From MED-G105 sp038522945 (GTDB lineage: Bacteria > Pseudomonadota > Alphaproteobacteria > Caulobacterales > Parvularculaceae): 64,000 bases of DNA. Of the stretch, positions 18,047-28,000 are shown in pieces. The notes beneath the pieces were generated by a model. The model worked only from the letters and a program-made list of their open reading frames with translations. It did no database searches and was not told the DNA's origin. The stretch lies in the NCBI GenBank assembly GCA_038522945.1, contig JBCBJV010000014.1:23221-87220 (forward strand), read 5' to 3'. Each line of letters opens with the position of its first letter. Positions within the stretch are counted from its first letter, which is position 1. Made by a program: the position numbers and the translations under genes.

Positions 18047-20788
18047 TTAGTAGAGACCGTTCAGCTCGTCAATTTCTTCCTCGCGGACTTGCTCGATCCC
18101 CGCTGAACTCAAAGGATCGATGGCGAAGTCTTCCTCGCCAATCTGAGCCGACTTGCCAAAAGCGTCGCCGCTCTTGAAGGCTTCCAGGATCACGTTGCGA
18201 TCGCTGGGGCCAGCAGGGCGGCCGTTATCGGCATTAATCCGTACAAGTCTAATCCCGGATGGAACGCGGAACGGAATGCCCGCCACATCTTCCAGAGCGT
18301 GAGACATGAACTCCCCAAAAATTGGGGCTGCGACTTTACCGCCGGCCTCTCCTTGGCCAAGAGATTTAGGCAAATCATATCCGACGAACACGCCAGCAGC
18401 GAGGTCAGGAGCAAAACCCACGAACCAAGCGTCTTTGTAATCGTTCGTGGTCCCGGTTTTGCCCGCGACTGGCTTGTCCACAACTTTGCGCACAGCACTG
18501 CCCGTGCCACGGCGAACGACGCCTTCAAGCATGGAGACCATCTGATAGGCCGTGCGCGGATCGATCACATCGTCGCGGCTATCTCTCAAAACCGGCTCTC
18601 GCTGATCAGTCCAATCGGCTGCGTCACAATTCGGACAATCCCTCTGATCATGGCGATAAATTGTCTTTCCAGTTCGGTCCTGGATACGGTCAATAAGGAA
18701 GGGCTGCACTTGTTTGCCCCCATTGACGAAAGTTGAGTAGGCCGACGTGATCTTTACAAGGGTCGTTTCTCCCGACCCAAGCGAGATCGCGAGTTCCCGC
18801 GGAAGGTTATCGGACAAGCTAAAGCGCTCCGCATACTCAACAATCTTGCCAATCCCAAGATCCTGGGCGAGCCGCGCGGTCATCGCATTACGCGATTTTT
18901 CAATGCCACGGCGCAGGGTGGAAAGGCCGCCATACTGCCCTTCAATGTAGTTACCGGGTTTATACCAACTATCGATACTTGGGGCGACGAACGGCGCATC
19001 GAGTACCATGCTCGATGGGGTGTACCCATTATCGAGGGCTGCGGCGTAGACGAATGGCTTAAAGGTCGAACCCGGTTGGCGCACGGCCTGAACAGCCCGG
19101 TTGAATTCCGAAAGCTGGAATGAAAACCCGCCTACCATGGCAAGGACCCGTCCCGTATGCGGATCAACGGCAACAAGGCCACCATTAATTGCCGGCACCT
19201 GACGCAAGATGTAGCTGCCCTCGATCTCACTCTCTTCGACAAGGATCACGTCACCAACTGAGAGAACTTCAGTTGCATCTACGGCAGTATCTTTGTCGCT
19301 TTGCTTTACCCATGCGAGGTCATCGGCGGAAATTATTCCAGACGCATCATCGTCGAACCCGATCTTGGCAGCGCTCGCTTCAACCTCGAGTACGAGAGCT
19401 GGACGCCATGGCGCAAGATCATCGGCAATCTTCCTCGCTTCAGAGAAAGAACTGACGATGGCTGCAAATTCAGTCTGCCAATTATCTGACACGGTCATTT
19501 TACCGAGAGGACCACGCCATCCATGACGACGATCGTATTCAACAAGCCATTTGCGCAGAGCTTCGCCGGCAACCTTTTGAAGCTCAGGATCAATTGTCGT
19601 TCGTACAGCCAGCCCGCCATCATAGAGCGCCTCAACACCGTAGCGACCCGCGATCTCCTTGCGAACTTCTTCAGCGAAATACTCAGAAGCCCAGTCGCGC
19701 GCGCCAAGGGGCGGTGCAATCTTCGCGCTGAGGGGCGTCGATTGAGCCTCTTCAGCTGTCGTCGCATCAATGATGCCGTCATCGAGCATCCGTCCAATAA
19801 CCCAATTCCGACGGTCGGTCGCCCGCTGACGATTATTCACCGGGTGGTAATTGCTTGGGCCTTTGGGGATCGCCGCAAGATATGCGGCCTCTTCAACCGT
19901 CAATTGCTCAAGGGGTTTGTCGAAATAATTCAACGCCGCAGCGGCAACGCCGTAAGACCGATTGCCGAGATATATCTCGTTCAGATAAAGCTCCAGGATT
20001 TGATCCTTCGTGAAAGCCCGTTCGATCCGACGTGCGATGAGCCATTCCTTCAGCTTCCGCTCAATCTTCTGTTCACTGCTCAACAGGAATATCTTTGCCA
20101 CCTGCTGGGTAATCGTCGAGCCGCCTTCTAGACGCCGACCCTGGCGGATATTGTTGATGTTGGAGATCTGGGAACGGATGATCCCCTTCAGATCGATCCC
20201 GCTGTGAGTGTAGAATTTCTTGTCTTCAGCAGAAATAAAGGCCTGTTTGACCAAGGGAGGCATGGCCTCATCAGGCATAAAAATTCGCCGCTCCCGAGCG
20301 AATTCCGCCACCAGACTGCCGTCGCCACCATAGACCCGCGTAGTCACCGGCGGTTGATAGTCGGCCAGCACCTCATAGTCAGGCAGGTCCTCACTCAACT
20401 GATTAAAATAGAGCGCAATCGTCGCGCCGGCCGCAATGGCCCCAACGAAAAGGATGCCCACAGACAAACTTGCAAACTTCAGCCAGGCGTGCGCCGAAGG
20501 GAATTTGAAACTGCCCGCGCCTCTGCCGCCGTTATTGCCGCCACCGTCTCCCCCATCGCCACGACGAGGAGGCACATTGAAATCTCCGTTATCGCTGTTT
20601 TGAGCTCGGGGACGTGATCTCGGCGCCGACTGTCCCGAAGCGGTGTGAGATCTAGATGGCCCTGTTGGGCGTTTCGTTGACGGTTCGCCGGACGGATTTG
20701 CGTTTCTCGATGGAGCGACAAGGGGACGCTCACGCGACGTTTCCCGGCGGGGCTTTTCCCCGTCATTGTTGAAAAGATCGTGATCCAT
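18047..20788 (-). CDS. mrcA: Penicillin-binding protein 1A, bifunctional transglycosylase/transpeptidase
   Basis: Class A PBP that polymerises glycan strands and cross-links them. After a disordered, Arg/Pro/Gly-rich cytoplasmic tail of about 115 residues comes one membrane segment (ASLSVGILFVGAIAAGATIAL), then the GT51 domain (EDKKFYTHSGID, GGSTITQQVAK, RRIERAFTKDQILELYLNEIYLG in part) and the transpeptidase domain with SxxK as STFK, SxN as SRN and KTG as KTGTT. About 913 residues. The ATG at 20788 is used; a GTG at 20815 is an alternative with no better ribosome binding site. The amidase gene lies upstream on the same strand with about 220 bases between, containing an 18-bp palindrome. Confidence 0.95.
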   Translation of the reverse strand: MDHDLFNNDGEKPRRETSRERPLVAPSRNANPSGEPSTKRPTGPSRSHTASGQSAPRSRPRAQNSDNGDFNVPPRRGDGGDGGGNNGGRGAGSFKFPSAHAWLKFASLSVGILFVGAIAAGATIALYFNQLSEDLPDYEVLADYQPPVTTRVYGGDGSLVAEFARERRIFMPDEAMPPLVKQAFISAEDKKFYTHSGIDLKGIIRSQISNINNIRQGRRLEGGSTITQQVAKIFLLSSEQKIERKLKEWLIARRIERAFTKDQILELYLNEIYLGNRSYGVAAAALNYFDKPLEQLTVEEAAYLAAIPKGPSNYHPVNNRQRATDRRNWVIGRMLDDGIIDATTAEEAQSTPLSAKIAPPLGARDWASEYFAEEVRKEIAGRYGVEALYDGGLAVRTTIDPELQKVAGEALRKWLVEYDRRHGWRGPLGKMTVSDNWQTEFAAIVSSFSEARKIADDLAPWRPALVLEVEASAAKIGFDDDASGIISADDLAWVKQSDKDTAVDATEVLSVGDVILVEESEIEGSYILRQVPAINGGLVAVDPHTGRVLAMVGGFSFQLSEFNRAVQAVRQPGSTFKPFVYAAALDNGYTPSSMVLDAPFVAPSIDSWYKPGNYIEGQYGGLSTLRRGIEKSRNAMTARLAQDLGIGKIVEYAERFSLSDNLPRELAISLGSGETTLVKITSAYSTFVNGGKQVQPFLIDRIQDRTGKTIYRHDQRDCPNCDAADWTDQREPVLRDSRDDVIDPRTAYQMVSMLEGVVRRGTGSAVRKVVDKPVAGKTGTTNDYKDAWFVGFAPDLAAGVFVGYDLPKSLGQGEAGGKVAAPIFGEFMSHALEDVAGIPFRVPSGIRLVRINADNGRPAGPSDRNVILEAFKSGDAFGKSAQIGEEDFAIDPLSSAGIEQVREEEIDELNGLY

Positions 20789-20922
20789 GGGACTATTTAA
20801 CGCCTGTTCTTGCACATGCTTTGGGTGGACCTGAATACCGCTGGGCTAGCTCATTTGCGGGACGCAAAAGCACCGGGTGTCTCTTAACTTCCGCCGTAGT
20901 TTTACGCCAAATATATGGGCGT

Positions 20923-20940
20923 ACAATATGAGCATATTGT
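20923..20940. promoter_or_regulatory. 18-bp palindrome upstream of PBP1A
   Basis: ACAATATG-AG-CATATTGT: two perfect eight-base arms around AG. It lies about 135 bases before the PBP1A start codon in an intergenic stretch. The length, symmetry and AT content are those of a dimeric repressor or activator site, but I cannot name the regulator. Confidence 0.55.
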
Positions 20941-21008
20941 GACCTTGCGATAAACTCCCCGCTACGGGGCTCATTTTCCAACGGCGAAGGCAAAAACTAT
21001 TCCAGCTT

Positions 21009-22319
21009 TTACCTGCTTTGCGTGTTTGCAGCGTGCCGGGCGTTATCCAGGTTGTCGAAATAGCTATCGATTGCGACCGCAACCGCGGCCATGGTCCGAT
21101 CGTGCCAATCCTGAGACCGTAGGTTTATCTCGTCTTCAGCGTTTGACATAAAAGCGAGCTCCAAAAGAACCGCCGGAACATCCGGTGCTAACAAAACCCG
21201 CAGGTTCTCCCGCCGATGGGTGTTATTCAAGAGTGGGGTAACGCCAGCCAACTTTCCAATCAGGACATCAGCAAAACGGGCTGATTCGTTGCCTGTTCGC
21301 CGTTGGGCGAGATCGAATAGAATTCCACCGACCTCTGGGGGCTGTTCGGCCATATCCAAGTCAAAAACGCGGTAGTCCTCGCTCCGGGCAGCTTCTTTCG
21401 CTGACCGCACATTTCCTTCTTCTGAGAGCGTATAGACGGACGCGCCACGCACACTCTTGTCTCGCAACGCGTCCGCGTGAAGCGAAAGGAAAAGCTCTGC
21501 TTTAGCTTTGCGCGCGATCGGCGCTCGCTGTTCAAGGGCTAGACGCTCGTTGCCCTTTCTCGTGAAGACAACCTCGTAACGGTCTGTTTTTTCGAGGATT
21601 TTCCCGAGCGTAGTCGCCGCCCGCAACGTGACGTCGGCTTCCTTGGTTCCTTTTGCGCCAATTGCGCCCGGATCGCTTCCGCCGTGACCTGCGTCCAGTA
21701 CGATCACCCGTTTGCGCGCTTTCACCGATGTTTCATCGGTCACTTGAAGTGGCCGGGTCGCCCGAACTTCTCCCCAGTCAGGCGGCGTTTTCTTGCCGCC
21801 CGCGAGACTTTGTTCGATTACGTCGGTAATTGAGCTATAGCGGGGTGGTTTAACTTGAAAGTCGTCCGGAATACTCGCGACCAGAGCGCCAGGTGCTCCT
21901 TTTTCAAAATCAAGGACAAGTCGATAGGTTTGACCGCCATTTTTCGGCTCGAGCACAAAAACATCTTTAATTCGGGTCGGGGCACCGAATTCAATGATGT
22001 ACGCGAGCCCCTGGTCAACCTTCGCCCCGGCAATGACCCCTTCAACGGTTCCCCAACCTCGCTGGGGCAAGCTCGTTGGTGCAAGGTTTTTATTTGCAAA
22101 GAAGACGGTCAAGTCATTGGTTTGACGAGAGGTATCGGTCTCTGCTGTTTGAAGCGTGACAGCGGGGCGCACCGTTGATTCGAATACGACCCGTGTCTCG
22201 CTGGAACTTCTTTTGCCAATTCTGATGTCTACGAGGCGAGCATCTGCCGCTGCCGCGGCAGGCAATATGAGGCCTACCCCGCTCAGCAAAAGCGTGGCGG
22301 AGACCACTAATAAACGCAT
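21009..22319 (-). CDS. amiC: N-acetylmuramoyl-L-alanine amidase, AmiC type with AMIN domain
   Basis: Zinc amidase that cleaves the stem peptide from MurNAc in the periplasm, mainly during daughter-cell separation. It begins with a signal peptide (MRLLVVSATLLLSGVGLIL, cleavage near AAAADA), followed by an AMIN domain (about residues 30-140, septal wall binding) and an Amidase_3 domain from about residue 200, with IVLDAGHGGSDPGAIG, the Glu in TKEADVTL and SLHADAL as zinc-site motifs. ATG at 22319 is preceded by AGGG; the frame extends to a TTG at 22337. It heads the amiC-PBP1A-prfB series and is divergent from rne. Confidence 0.93.
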   Translation of the reverse strand: MRLLVVSATLLLSGVGLILPAAAAADARLVDIRIGKRSSSETRVVFESTVRPAVTLQTAETDTSRQTNDLTVFFANKNLAPTSLPQRGWGTVEGVIAGAKVDQGLAYIIEFGAPTRIKDVFVLEPKNGGQTYRLVLDFEKGAPGALVASIPDDFQVKPPRYSSITDVIEQSLAGGKKTPPDWGEVRATRPLQVTDETSVKARKRVIVLDAGHGGSDPGAIGAKGTKEADVTLRAATTLGKILEKTDRYEVVFTRKGNERLALEQRAPIARKAKAELFLSLHADALRDKSVRGASVYTLSEEGNVRSAKEAARSEDYRVFDLDMAEQPPEVGGILFDLAQRRTGNESARFADVLIGKLAGVTPLLNNTHRRENLRVLLAPDVPAVLLELAFMSNAEDEINLRSQDWHDRTMAAVAVAIDSYFDNLDNARHAANTQSR

Positions 22320-22939
22320 AATCCCTAGACTTTTCAAACCGTTACCCTACTTAATCAGGCTGTCGGGCCGCCTTTCAACGCAATAGAAACACATCGTTAA
22401 CGGTGGCTTAAGGATTTATCTACGTTTCTATGGAAGCTTGAGTCGGGCTTGCGCGGGGTGCCTTGTTTTTCCCCTGTCAAAAGTCTTGCAAGGTCGTGCG
22501 CGGTCGCTCATTACTACTAGGTCTTGAACTGACGCGCGCACATAGTACCTGCGCATGTGTGCCACCGACCAGTTTCGTCTAAGCGATTAGGGTCACGGCA
22601 AAGGGTCAACAACTATTCATCGGGCTATATGGCCTGACGATTGTTGTAGCGACATTACATTGAGGCCAACGGTTCCTGTGGAGTTGGCCCGGCGCGCTGA
22701 ACCAGCGGCAGCCCGGAACATCACTGAATTAGAATTTCGTGCCCTATTGGCACGAAGAACAACCCGAAGTTTCCGGCAATTCCGGATATCAGAAAACCAG
22801 TCGATGAGAACAGATACGACACTCGCTAAAAAGATCGGCCCCTCACCTGAGGTTGCCGTTGGCGCGTTGAATCTTTCCGACCGACATCAAACCACCGGCC
22901 GCGCCATCCAACGACGCGCGCGCCGCGGAGCCATAAATA
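22320..22939. other. amiC / rne divergent region and probable long rne leader
   Basis: About 620 bases with no credible gene. A frame from 22660 begins with TTG, lacks a ribosome binding site and has no protein-like pattern. RNase E genes often have long, structured 5' leaders that RNase E itself cleaves to autoregulate; the distance here allows the same, but I did not derive a specific fold. GGAG at 22927-22930 serves the rne start. Confidence 0.4.
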
Positions 22940-25900
22940 ATGTCAAAGAAAATGTTGATCGATTCCGCGAATGCGGAAGAAGTACGAGTATGCCTTCTCG
23001 ACAATGAGACCGTAGAAGACTTCGATTTTGAGTTTGCCACACGCAAACCACTCAGGGGAAATATATATCTCGCACGAGTGACAAGGGTAGAACCGTCACT
23101 CCAAGCTGCGTTCGTCGAATACGGCGGAAACAGACACGGTTTCCTCGCTTTCAATGAAATTCATCCGGACTATTACCAAATCCCGGTCGCCGATCGCGAA
23201 AGGTTACAAGCAGCCGAAGCGGAAGAAGCCCGTCTCGCTGATCTTCTAAACCTCCACGAAGACGCCGACGAAGATGACCTTCAGGGCGAGCGTCATTCCA
23301 ACAACGACGGTTTCGATGAGGACGAAGGTGAAAAAAACCGCCGACCGAAGCGTCGGCGGCGCAAACGGGGCGAGTCTACTGAGGCCGCCTCAGATGACGC
23401 CTCAAATGATGAAACCGAACCAAACCCTGAAAGCGGCCCTGAAGAAGGTGTTGCTGACGAGAATATCACAAACCAAGAGCCGGAAATCGTCAGCGACTCT
23501 GAGACATCGGACGACGCCTCGGAGACACCTGAGACCGATGGCGAAGCAGCTGCTGACGAGACCAGCCTAGAAGCAAAAGAAGAAGCCACAGATAGTGCTA
23601 AGGCGGGCTCGGAAACCGATGACGACGACCCTTCGTTGAAACGTTCCGCGACGGACGAAGAGGAAGAGGAAGAGGAAGAAAACGAGGAAGACGAAGCAGT
23701 TTCCTCAGACCGTTCTGCCTCAGAAGTCGACACGCCTGTGGAAGATGAGGTTGATGAAGAAGGTGGTAACGCTACATTCGCAACCGACGATGCGCCAGTT
23801 TTGAAAACCTCTGGCGACGCCGAAGAGACTGATCTGGAAGGTGAGGCAGAGGAAGAAGCTTCGTCTGACGACGAGAGTGACTTTGACGACGAAGATACCG
23901 CTTATGATGAAGACGATTTCGACGACGCGGAGATCGATGAAGAAGCCTATGAAATCGAGGACCTAAGTGCCTCTTCCGATGACGACGCAGAAACGAACGA
24001 CACGGATGAAGACACGTCAGAGGGCGATGATGATGTTGATGCAAGCGCAGACGCCGTCGAGGACGACATTGACGAGACCACCCCGGAAGGCGAAAGCCGT
24101 GCAGAACTGCTAGAACAGTATCGCGAGGCACGACGCGCCCGCATGCGCCTGTTGCGCAACTATAAGATCCAGGAAGTTGTTAAGCGTCGGCAGATCCTGC
24201 TCATTCAGGTTGTGAAAGAAGAGCGGGGCAACAAAGGCGCGGCACTGACGACATACATGTCACTTGCAGGCCGGTATTGCGTCCTGATGCCAAACACCGC
24301 CCGTGGCGGCGGCATCTCGCGGAAAATTGCCAATGGGTCCGATCGCAAGCGTCTGCGTCGTGTCGTTGATAGTCTGGAAGTGCCAAAAGGCATGGGACTG
24401 ATTATCCGAACCGCTGGCGCTAAACGCACAAAGGCGGAAATAAAGCGCGATTATGATTATCTAAGCCGACTTTGGGAAAACATCCGTTCCCTGACACTCA
24501 AGTCCATTGCCCCTTGCCTTATCTATGAGGAAGCAAACCTCATCAAGCGGGCAATCCGGGATATCTACGACAAAGATATCAGCGCGGTCCTCGTACAGGG
24601 CGAGGACGGATATCGTCAGGCCAAGGACTTCATGAAAATGCTCATGCCGTCCCACGCCAAAAACGTGCAGCCCTATCGGGAACAGACCCCAATTTTTCTG
24701 CGCCATGGTGTCGAAGAGCAGCTGGATGCCATGTACCAACCGGTCGTGCGTCTTCGCTCCGGCGGATATCTTGTGATCAATCAGACCGAAGCGCTGATTG
24801 CCGTTGATGTAAACTCCGGCAAGGCAACTCGCGAACGCAATATTGAGCAGACTGCGCTCAAAACGAACCTTGAGGCAGCGCGTGAAGTCGCCCGTCAATG
24901 TCGTTTGCGAGACCTGGCTGGTCTTTTGGTGATCGACTTCATCGATATGGAAGAACACCGCAACAACCGGGCGGTTGAAAAACGACTGAAAGAGTCCCTC
25001 CGTCAGGATCGGGCGCGCATTCAAGTTGGGCGGATTTCTCCTTTTGGGTTGTTGGAAATGTCCCGGCAACGGCGTCGTTCAGGTATTGTTGATGGGACCA
25101 CCACGACCTGCCCGACCTGTAATGGCGCGGGTGTCGTTAGATCCCACGAGATGGCCGCGTTGAGGATCCTCCGCGCAGCGGAAGCCGAAGTGCTGGCAAG
25201 TAAAGCATCGGGTATCAAGATCGCAGCGGCGACTGACGTTGTCCTTTACATTCTGAACCATAAACGCAACTGGCTGAACCGGATTGAAACCAGCTACGGC
25301 GTGACCTTGGCGTTCTCTCTGGATAGCGACAAAATTGGCGATGTGTTCGAACTAGAGCGCCTTGCTGGGCAACGCGCCCCGGTTACAAATGCCAATGCGA
25401 TACAATCCGACTTTTCTGAAAACGAAACCGACGACGAAGACGACGATGCAGTTACTGAACAGCGCACTGAAGAAAGCGACAGCGACGAGGACAGTGAAGA
25501 CGGCCGCGGCCGCAAGCGTCGTCGGCGTCGCCGCCGTCGCCGGGGCGAAGAACGCGCCGACGACCGTCAGGAAGATCCTCGGGACGGGGTAAGTGCCGAT
25601 GACGCCGGCCAGGATGATGATCAAGACGGCGAGGAGACAAACGAAAGTCGTGGTGAGAGCGACGAGACAACTGCGGAAAGCGACGAAGACCGGCCTCGCC
25701 GTCGTCGGCGGCGCGGAAGACGTGGCGGTCGCCGCAATAACCGCCGAAATGAAGAGGACACTTCCGAAGAGGTAGCGGCGCAAAGTGACAGTAGCAAAGA
25801 GGATGGCGTCGATTCATCGGATGCCGATAATCTGACGCCTGATGATATCGCAACCAACACCGAGAGCGCTTCCTCTGAGAGCAAAGCGGCGGCGAACGAA

Positions 25901-26233
25901 ACTCAAATGGTTGAACGCGAGGACGCAGAATTGCTGACGAAAAACGAACAGGCAGCGGTAACGCAAGACGAGCAACCTGCGTCGGAAAAGGAAGACGAGG
26001 ACGTTTTGGTTCTCCGCAGTCGAGCTAAGTCTTACGAAGAAGAGACTGCTCAAGCTGCTGCTGACAAAGATGGCGCAGAGAACATAGATGCCCAGGATCA
26101 GAAGTCGGGACAAGCTGACGCTGAAAAAGCCGCAGCAAGTGACGATAACGACGCCCCTTCCGCGCCAGAGAAAAAAGACAAGCGCAAGCAAAAGAGCCGC
26201 AAAGGGTGGTGGCAGCGGGCCCTAGGCGGGTAG
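22940..26233 (+). CDS. rne: Ribonuclease E with large acidic insertion in the S1 domain
   Basis: Endoribonuclease that starts mRNA decay and processes rRNA and tRNA. The N-terminal half is canonical: RNase H-like start (MSKKMLIDSANAEEVRV), S1 domain from about residue 38 (RGNIYLARVTRVEPSLQAAF, shortened), catalytic DNSGKATRE-type motif as ALIAVDVNSGKATRE, second metal-site residues in LLVIDFIDM, and the Zn-link CPTC. The S1 domain is interrupted between about residues 108 and 380 by about 270 residues made mainly of Asp, Glu, Ser and Thr, then resumes at RNYKIQEVVKRRQ. The C-terminal 300 residues are disordered with Arg-rich clusters (about nine consecutive Arg near residue 860, and RRRRRRGRRGGRR later), typical of RNA and degradosome binding. 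1097 residues. Confidence 0.96.
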   Translation: MSKKMLIDSANAEEVRVCLLDNETVEDFDFEFATRKPLRGNIYLARVTRVEPSLQAAFVEYGGNRHGFLAFNEIHPDYYQIPVADRERLQAAEAEEARLADLLNLHEDADEDDLQGERHSNNDGFDEDEGEKNRRPKRRRRKRGESTEAASDDASNDETEPNPESGPEEGVADENITNQEPEIVSDSETSDDASETPETDGEAAADETSLEAKEEATDSAKAGSETDDDDPSLKRSATDEEEEEEEENEEDEAVSSDRSASEVDTPVEDEVDEEGGNATFATDDAPVLKTSGDAEETDLEGEAEEEASSDDESDFDDEDTAYDEDDFDDAEIDEEAYEIEDLSASSDDDAETNDTDEDTSEGDDDVDASADAVEDDIDETTPEGESRAELLEQYREARRARMRLLRNYKIQEVVKRRQILLIQVVKEERGNKGAALTTYMSLAGRYCVLMPNTARGGGISRKIANGSDRKRLRRVVDSLEVPKGMGLIIRTAGAKRTKAEIKRDYDYLSRLWENIRSLTLKSIAPCLIYEEANLIKRAIRDIYDKDISAVLVQGEDGYRQAKDFMKMLMPSHAKNVQPYREQTPIFLRHGVEEQLDAMYQPVVRLRSGGYLVINQTEALIAVDVNSGKATRERNIEQTALKTNLEAAREVARQCRLRDLAGLLVIDFIDMEEHRNNRAVEKRLKESLRQDRARIQVGRISPFGLLEMSRQRRRSGIVDGTTTTCPTCNGAGVVRSHEMAALRILRAAEAEVLASKASGIKIAAATDVVLYILNHKRNWLNRIETSYGVTLAFSLDSDKIGDVFELERLAGQRAPVTNANAIQSDFSENETDDEDDDAVTEQRTEESDSDEDSEDGRGRKRRRRRRRRRGEERADDRQEDPRDGVSADDAGQDDDQDGEETNESRGESDETTAESDEDRPRRRRRRGRRGGRRNNRRNEEDTSEEVAAQSDSSKEDGVDSSDADNLTPDDIATNTESASSESKAAANETQMVEREDAELLTKNEQAAVTQDEQPASEKEDEDVLVLRSRAKSYEEETAQAAADKDGAENIDAQDQKSGQADAEKAAASDDNDAPSAPEKKDKRKQKSRKGWWQRALGG

Positions 26234-26296
26234 GCGGCACTTGCGAAACCGTACCAAAGCGGTCGCTCAGATCGCCCAGGCGGTATCGCTTTAAGG

Positions 26297-26344
26297 TTGA
26301 TTGATTTTCCGGCTGATAGAAAGGGCTTGCTGAAAATCAATCAA
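26297..26344. terminator. Long inverted repeat downstream of rne
   Basis: TTGATTGATTTTC at 26297-26309 and GAAAATCAATCAA at 26332-26344 are perfect 13-base inverted arms around a 22-base loop, starting 64 bases after the rne stop. The stem would protect the transcript end and could terminate transcription, but it is AT-rich and has no terminal U run, so it may instead be a mobile-repeat remnant. Confidence 0.5.
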
Positions 26345-26463
26345 ATGTGAAGACGGACTGACGTGTGATCACGCGTTTAAATGAGTATCGACCACATTCC
26401 GTTCACATTCGGCCATGAAAAGTGGCTTTGCCACGTGAGCGCCCATTGAGTAGACTTCACGCC

Positions 26464-27957
26464 ATGACCGCTTCGCTCTTCAGACACAATGCTTTGGGCT
26501 CCCTGCCCCCCATCCGCAAGCGGATTTGCCAGTCGGTGCTGATTGCATGCGGCGTCTTTTTTGCCACGATCCAACCTCTTTGGGCGCAAGCGCTATTGCG
26601 GGATGCGGAGATTGAAGAATTCCTAGCTGATTATTCCCATCCAATTTTTGAGGCTGCCGGTCTCGAACCAGAAAACATTGATATTCTGCTCCTTGCAGGT
26701 CCTCCAAACGCGTTTGCTGGCGGACAAACCATGGGCATCTTTACTGGGCTGATCACGACCGCTGATACGCCGAACCAGATCGAAGGGGTTATCGCCCACG
26801 AGGCCGGGCACATTGCAGGTGGACACACAGCGCGATCCGACGAAGCGCTTGCTTCGGCAACACGCCCCATGTTGTTGAGCCTTGTCCTGGCCGCTGGTGC
26901 GGTCGCCGCCGGTGCCCCCGACGCCGGGCTTGGCATTTTGGGCTTGGGTCAGACCATTGGCGTTGCCAATGCGTTGAAATACAGCCGGAGCCAAGAATCA
27001 GCAGCCGATCAGGCGGCCGTCAGCTATCTCGACGAAATTGGTCATTCCAGCCAAGGATTGATCGAGTTTTTCGGCAAGCTCCGCAATAGTCAGATTATCA
27101 CCGGGTATCGGACGAACCCTTACTTCCAGACCCACCCCCTCGCGAACGCCAGGATCACCGCGTTGCGCGAACGCGCAGGCGCGTCTCCTCACTTTGAGGC
27201 CAAAGACAGTGAAGATGAAGTCTACCGTTTGCGGATGATCCAGGCAAAAATCCACGGGTTTTTGGATCAGGCCCACCATACTCTTCGGCGATACCCGGAA
27301 ACCGATCAGAGCGACCCGGCCCATTATGCGAGAGCCGTTGCGTATTATCGCTCAGCCAATATCGATCGGGGCCTAAAAGAGATTGACTATCTGCTCGACA
27401 AGTTCCCGGAGAACGAGTTCTTCCACGAGTTGAAGGGGCAAATGCTTTTTGAATTTGGCCGAGTGGCCGACAGCATCGAGCCGCATAAGACGTCCGTGCA
27501 ACTTGATCCAACCGAACCCTTGTTTCGGATCAATCTAGGCCGTGCCTACCTTGCCACGGAAGACAAGACGCAGATGCCGATGGCGGTCCAGGAGTTTAAG
27601 GCCGCTCTTTTGGCTGAACCGGATAACTCGTTTGCTTGGTTTGAAATGGCGCGCGCTTATGGGGCCATGGAAAACGAGCCAATGGCGTATCTTGCGACGG
27701 CAGAGTCCAAGTATCATACACGGCAAAACATAGAGGCGGCACAATTTGCTCAGCGCGCCATGCGGGGCCTTGAGCGAGGCACACCTGAGTGGCAACAAGC
27801 AGCCGACATAATTTTCGCCGCAACCGGTAAGGGACCAAATGAGTTTCTGAACGAACAACGCGACCGGAAACGACCTGCCCCGCAGGACCGGCGCGATCCG
27901 AACGAACAAGACGTACCGGATCCAACCTTCCGCGGGAAAAATCATCAACAGTTTTAG
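26464..27957 (+). CDS. Periplasmic M48 family metalloprotease with TPR-like C-terminus (BepA/YfgC type)
   Basis: About 497 residues. A signal peptide or anchor (CQSVLIACGVFFATIQPLWAQA) is followed by an M48 zinc peptidase domain with HEAGH at about residues 113-117 and the third ligand in QESAADQAAVSYLDE. The C-terminal half, about residues 270-460, consists of helical repeats (PAHYARAVAYYRSANIDRG, PTEPLFRINLGRAYLATED), as in BepA, which assembles or degrades outer-membrane proteins. ATG at 26464 is preferred to a TTG at 26422 since it leaves a compact signal peptide. Followed 43 bases later by a DsbA-like gene on the same strand, so periplasmic protein quality control is the likely shared theme. 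Confidence 0.92.
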   Translation: MTASLFRHNALGSLPPIRKRICQSVLIACGVFFATIQPLWAQALLRDAEIEEFLADYSHPIFEAAGLEPENIDILLLAGPPNAFAGGQTMGIFTGLITTADTPNQIEGVIAHEAGHIAGGHTARSDEALASATRPMLLSLVLAAGAVAAGAPDAGLGILGLGQTIGVANALKYSRSQESAADQAAVSYLDEIGHSSQGLIEFFGKLRNSQIITGYRTNPYFQTHPLANARITALRERAGASPHFEAKDSEDEVYRLRMIQAKIHGFLDQAHHTLRRYPETDQSDPAHYARAVAYYRSANIDRGLKEIDYLLDKFPENEFFHELKGQMLFEFGRVADSIEPHKTSVQLDPTEPLFRINLGRAYLATEDKTQMPMAVQEFKAALLAEPDNSFAWFEMARAYGAMENEPMAYLATAESKYHTRQNIEAAQFAQRAMRGLERGTPEWQQAADIIFAATGKGPNEFLNEQRDRKRPAPQDRRDPNEQDVPDPTFRGKNHQQF

Positions 27958-28000
27958 CGGGCGCAAATACAGCGTCCCGAAGTCAAATGGGGAAGTCAGT

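Noticed and set aside
22660..23007. 115-residue frame in the rne leader
   Set aside because: TTG start, no ribosome binding site, overlaps the rne start, and composition is not protein-like.
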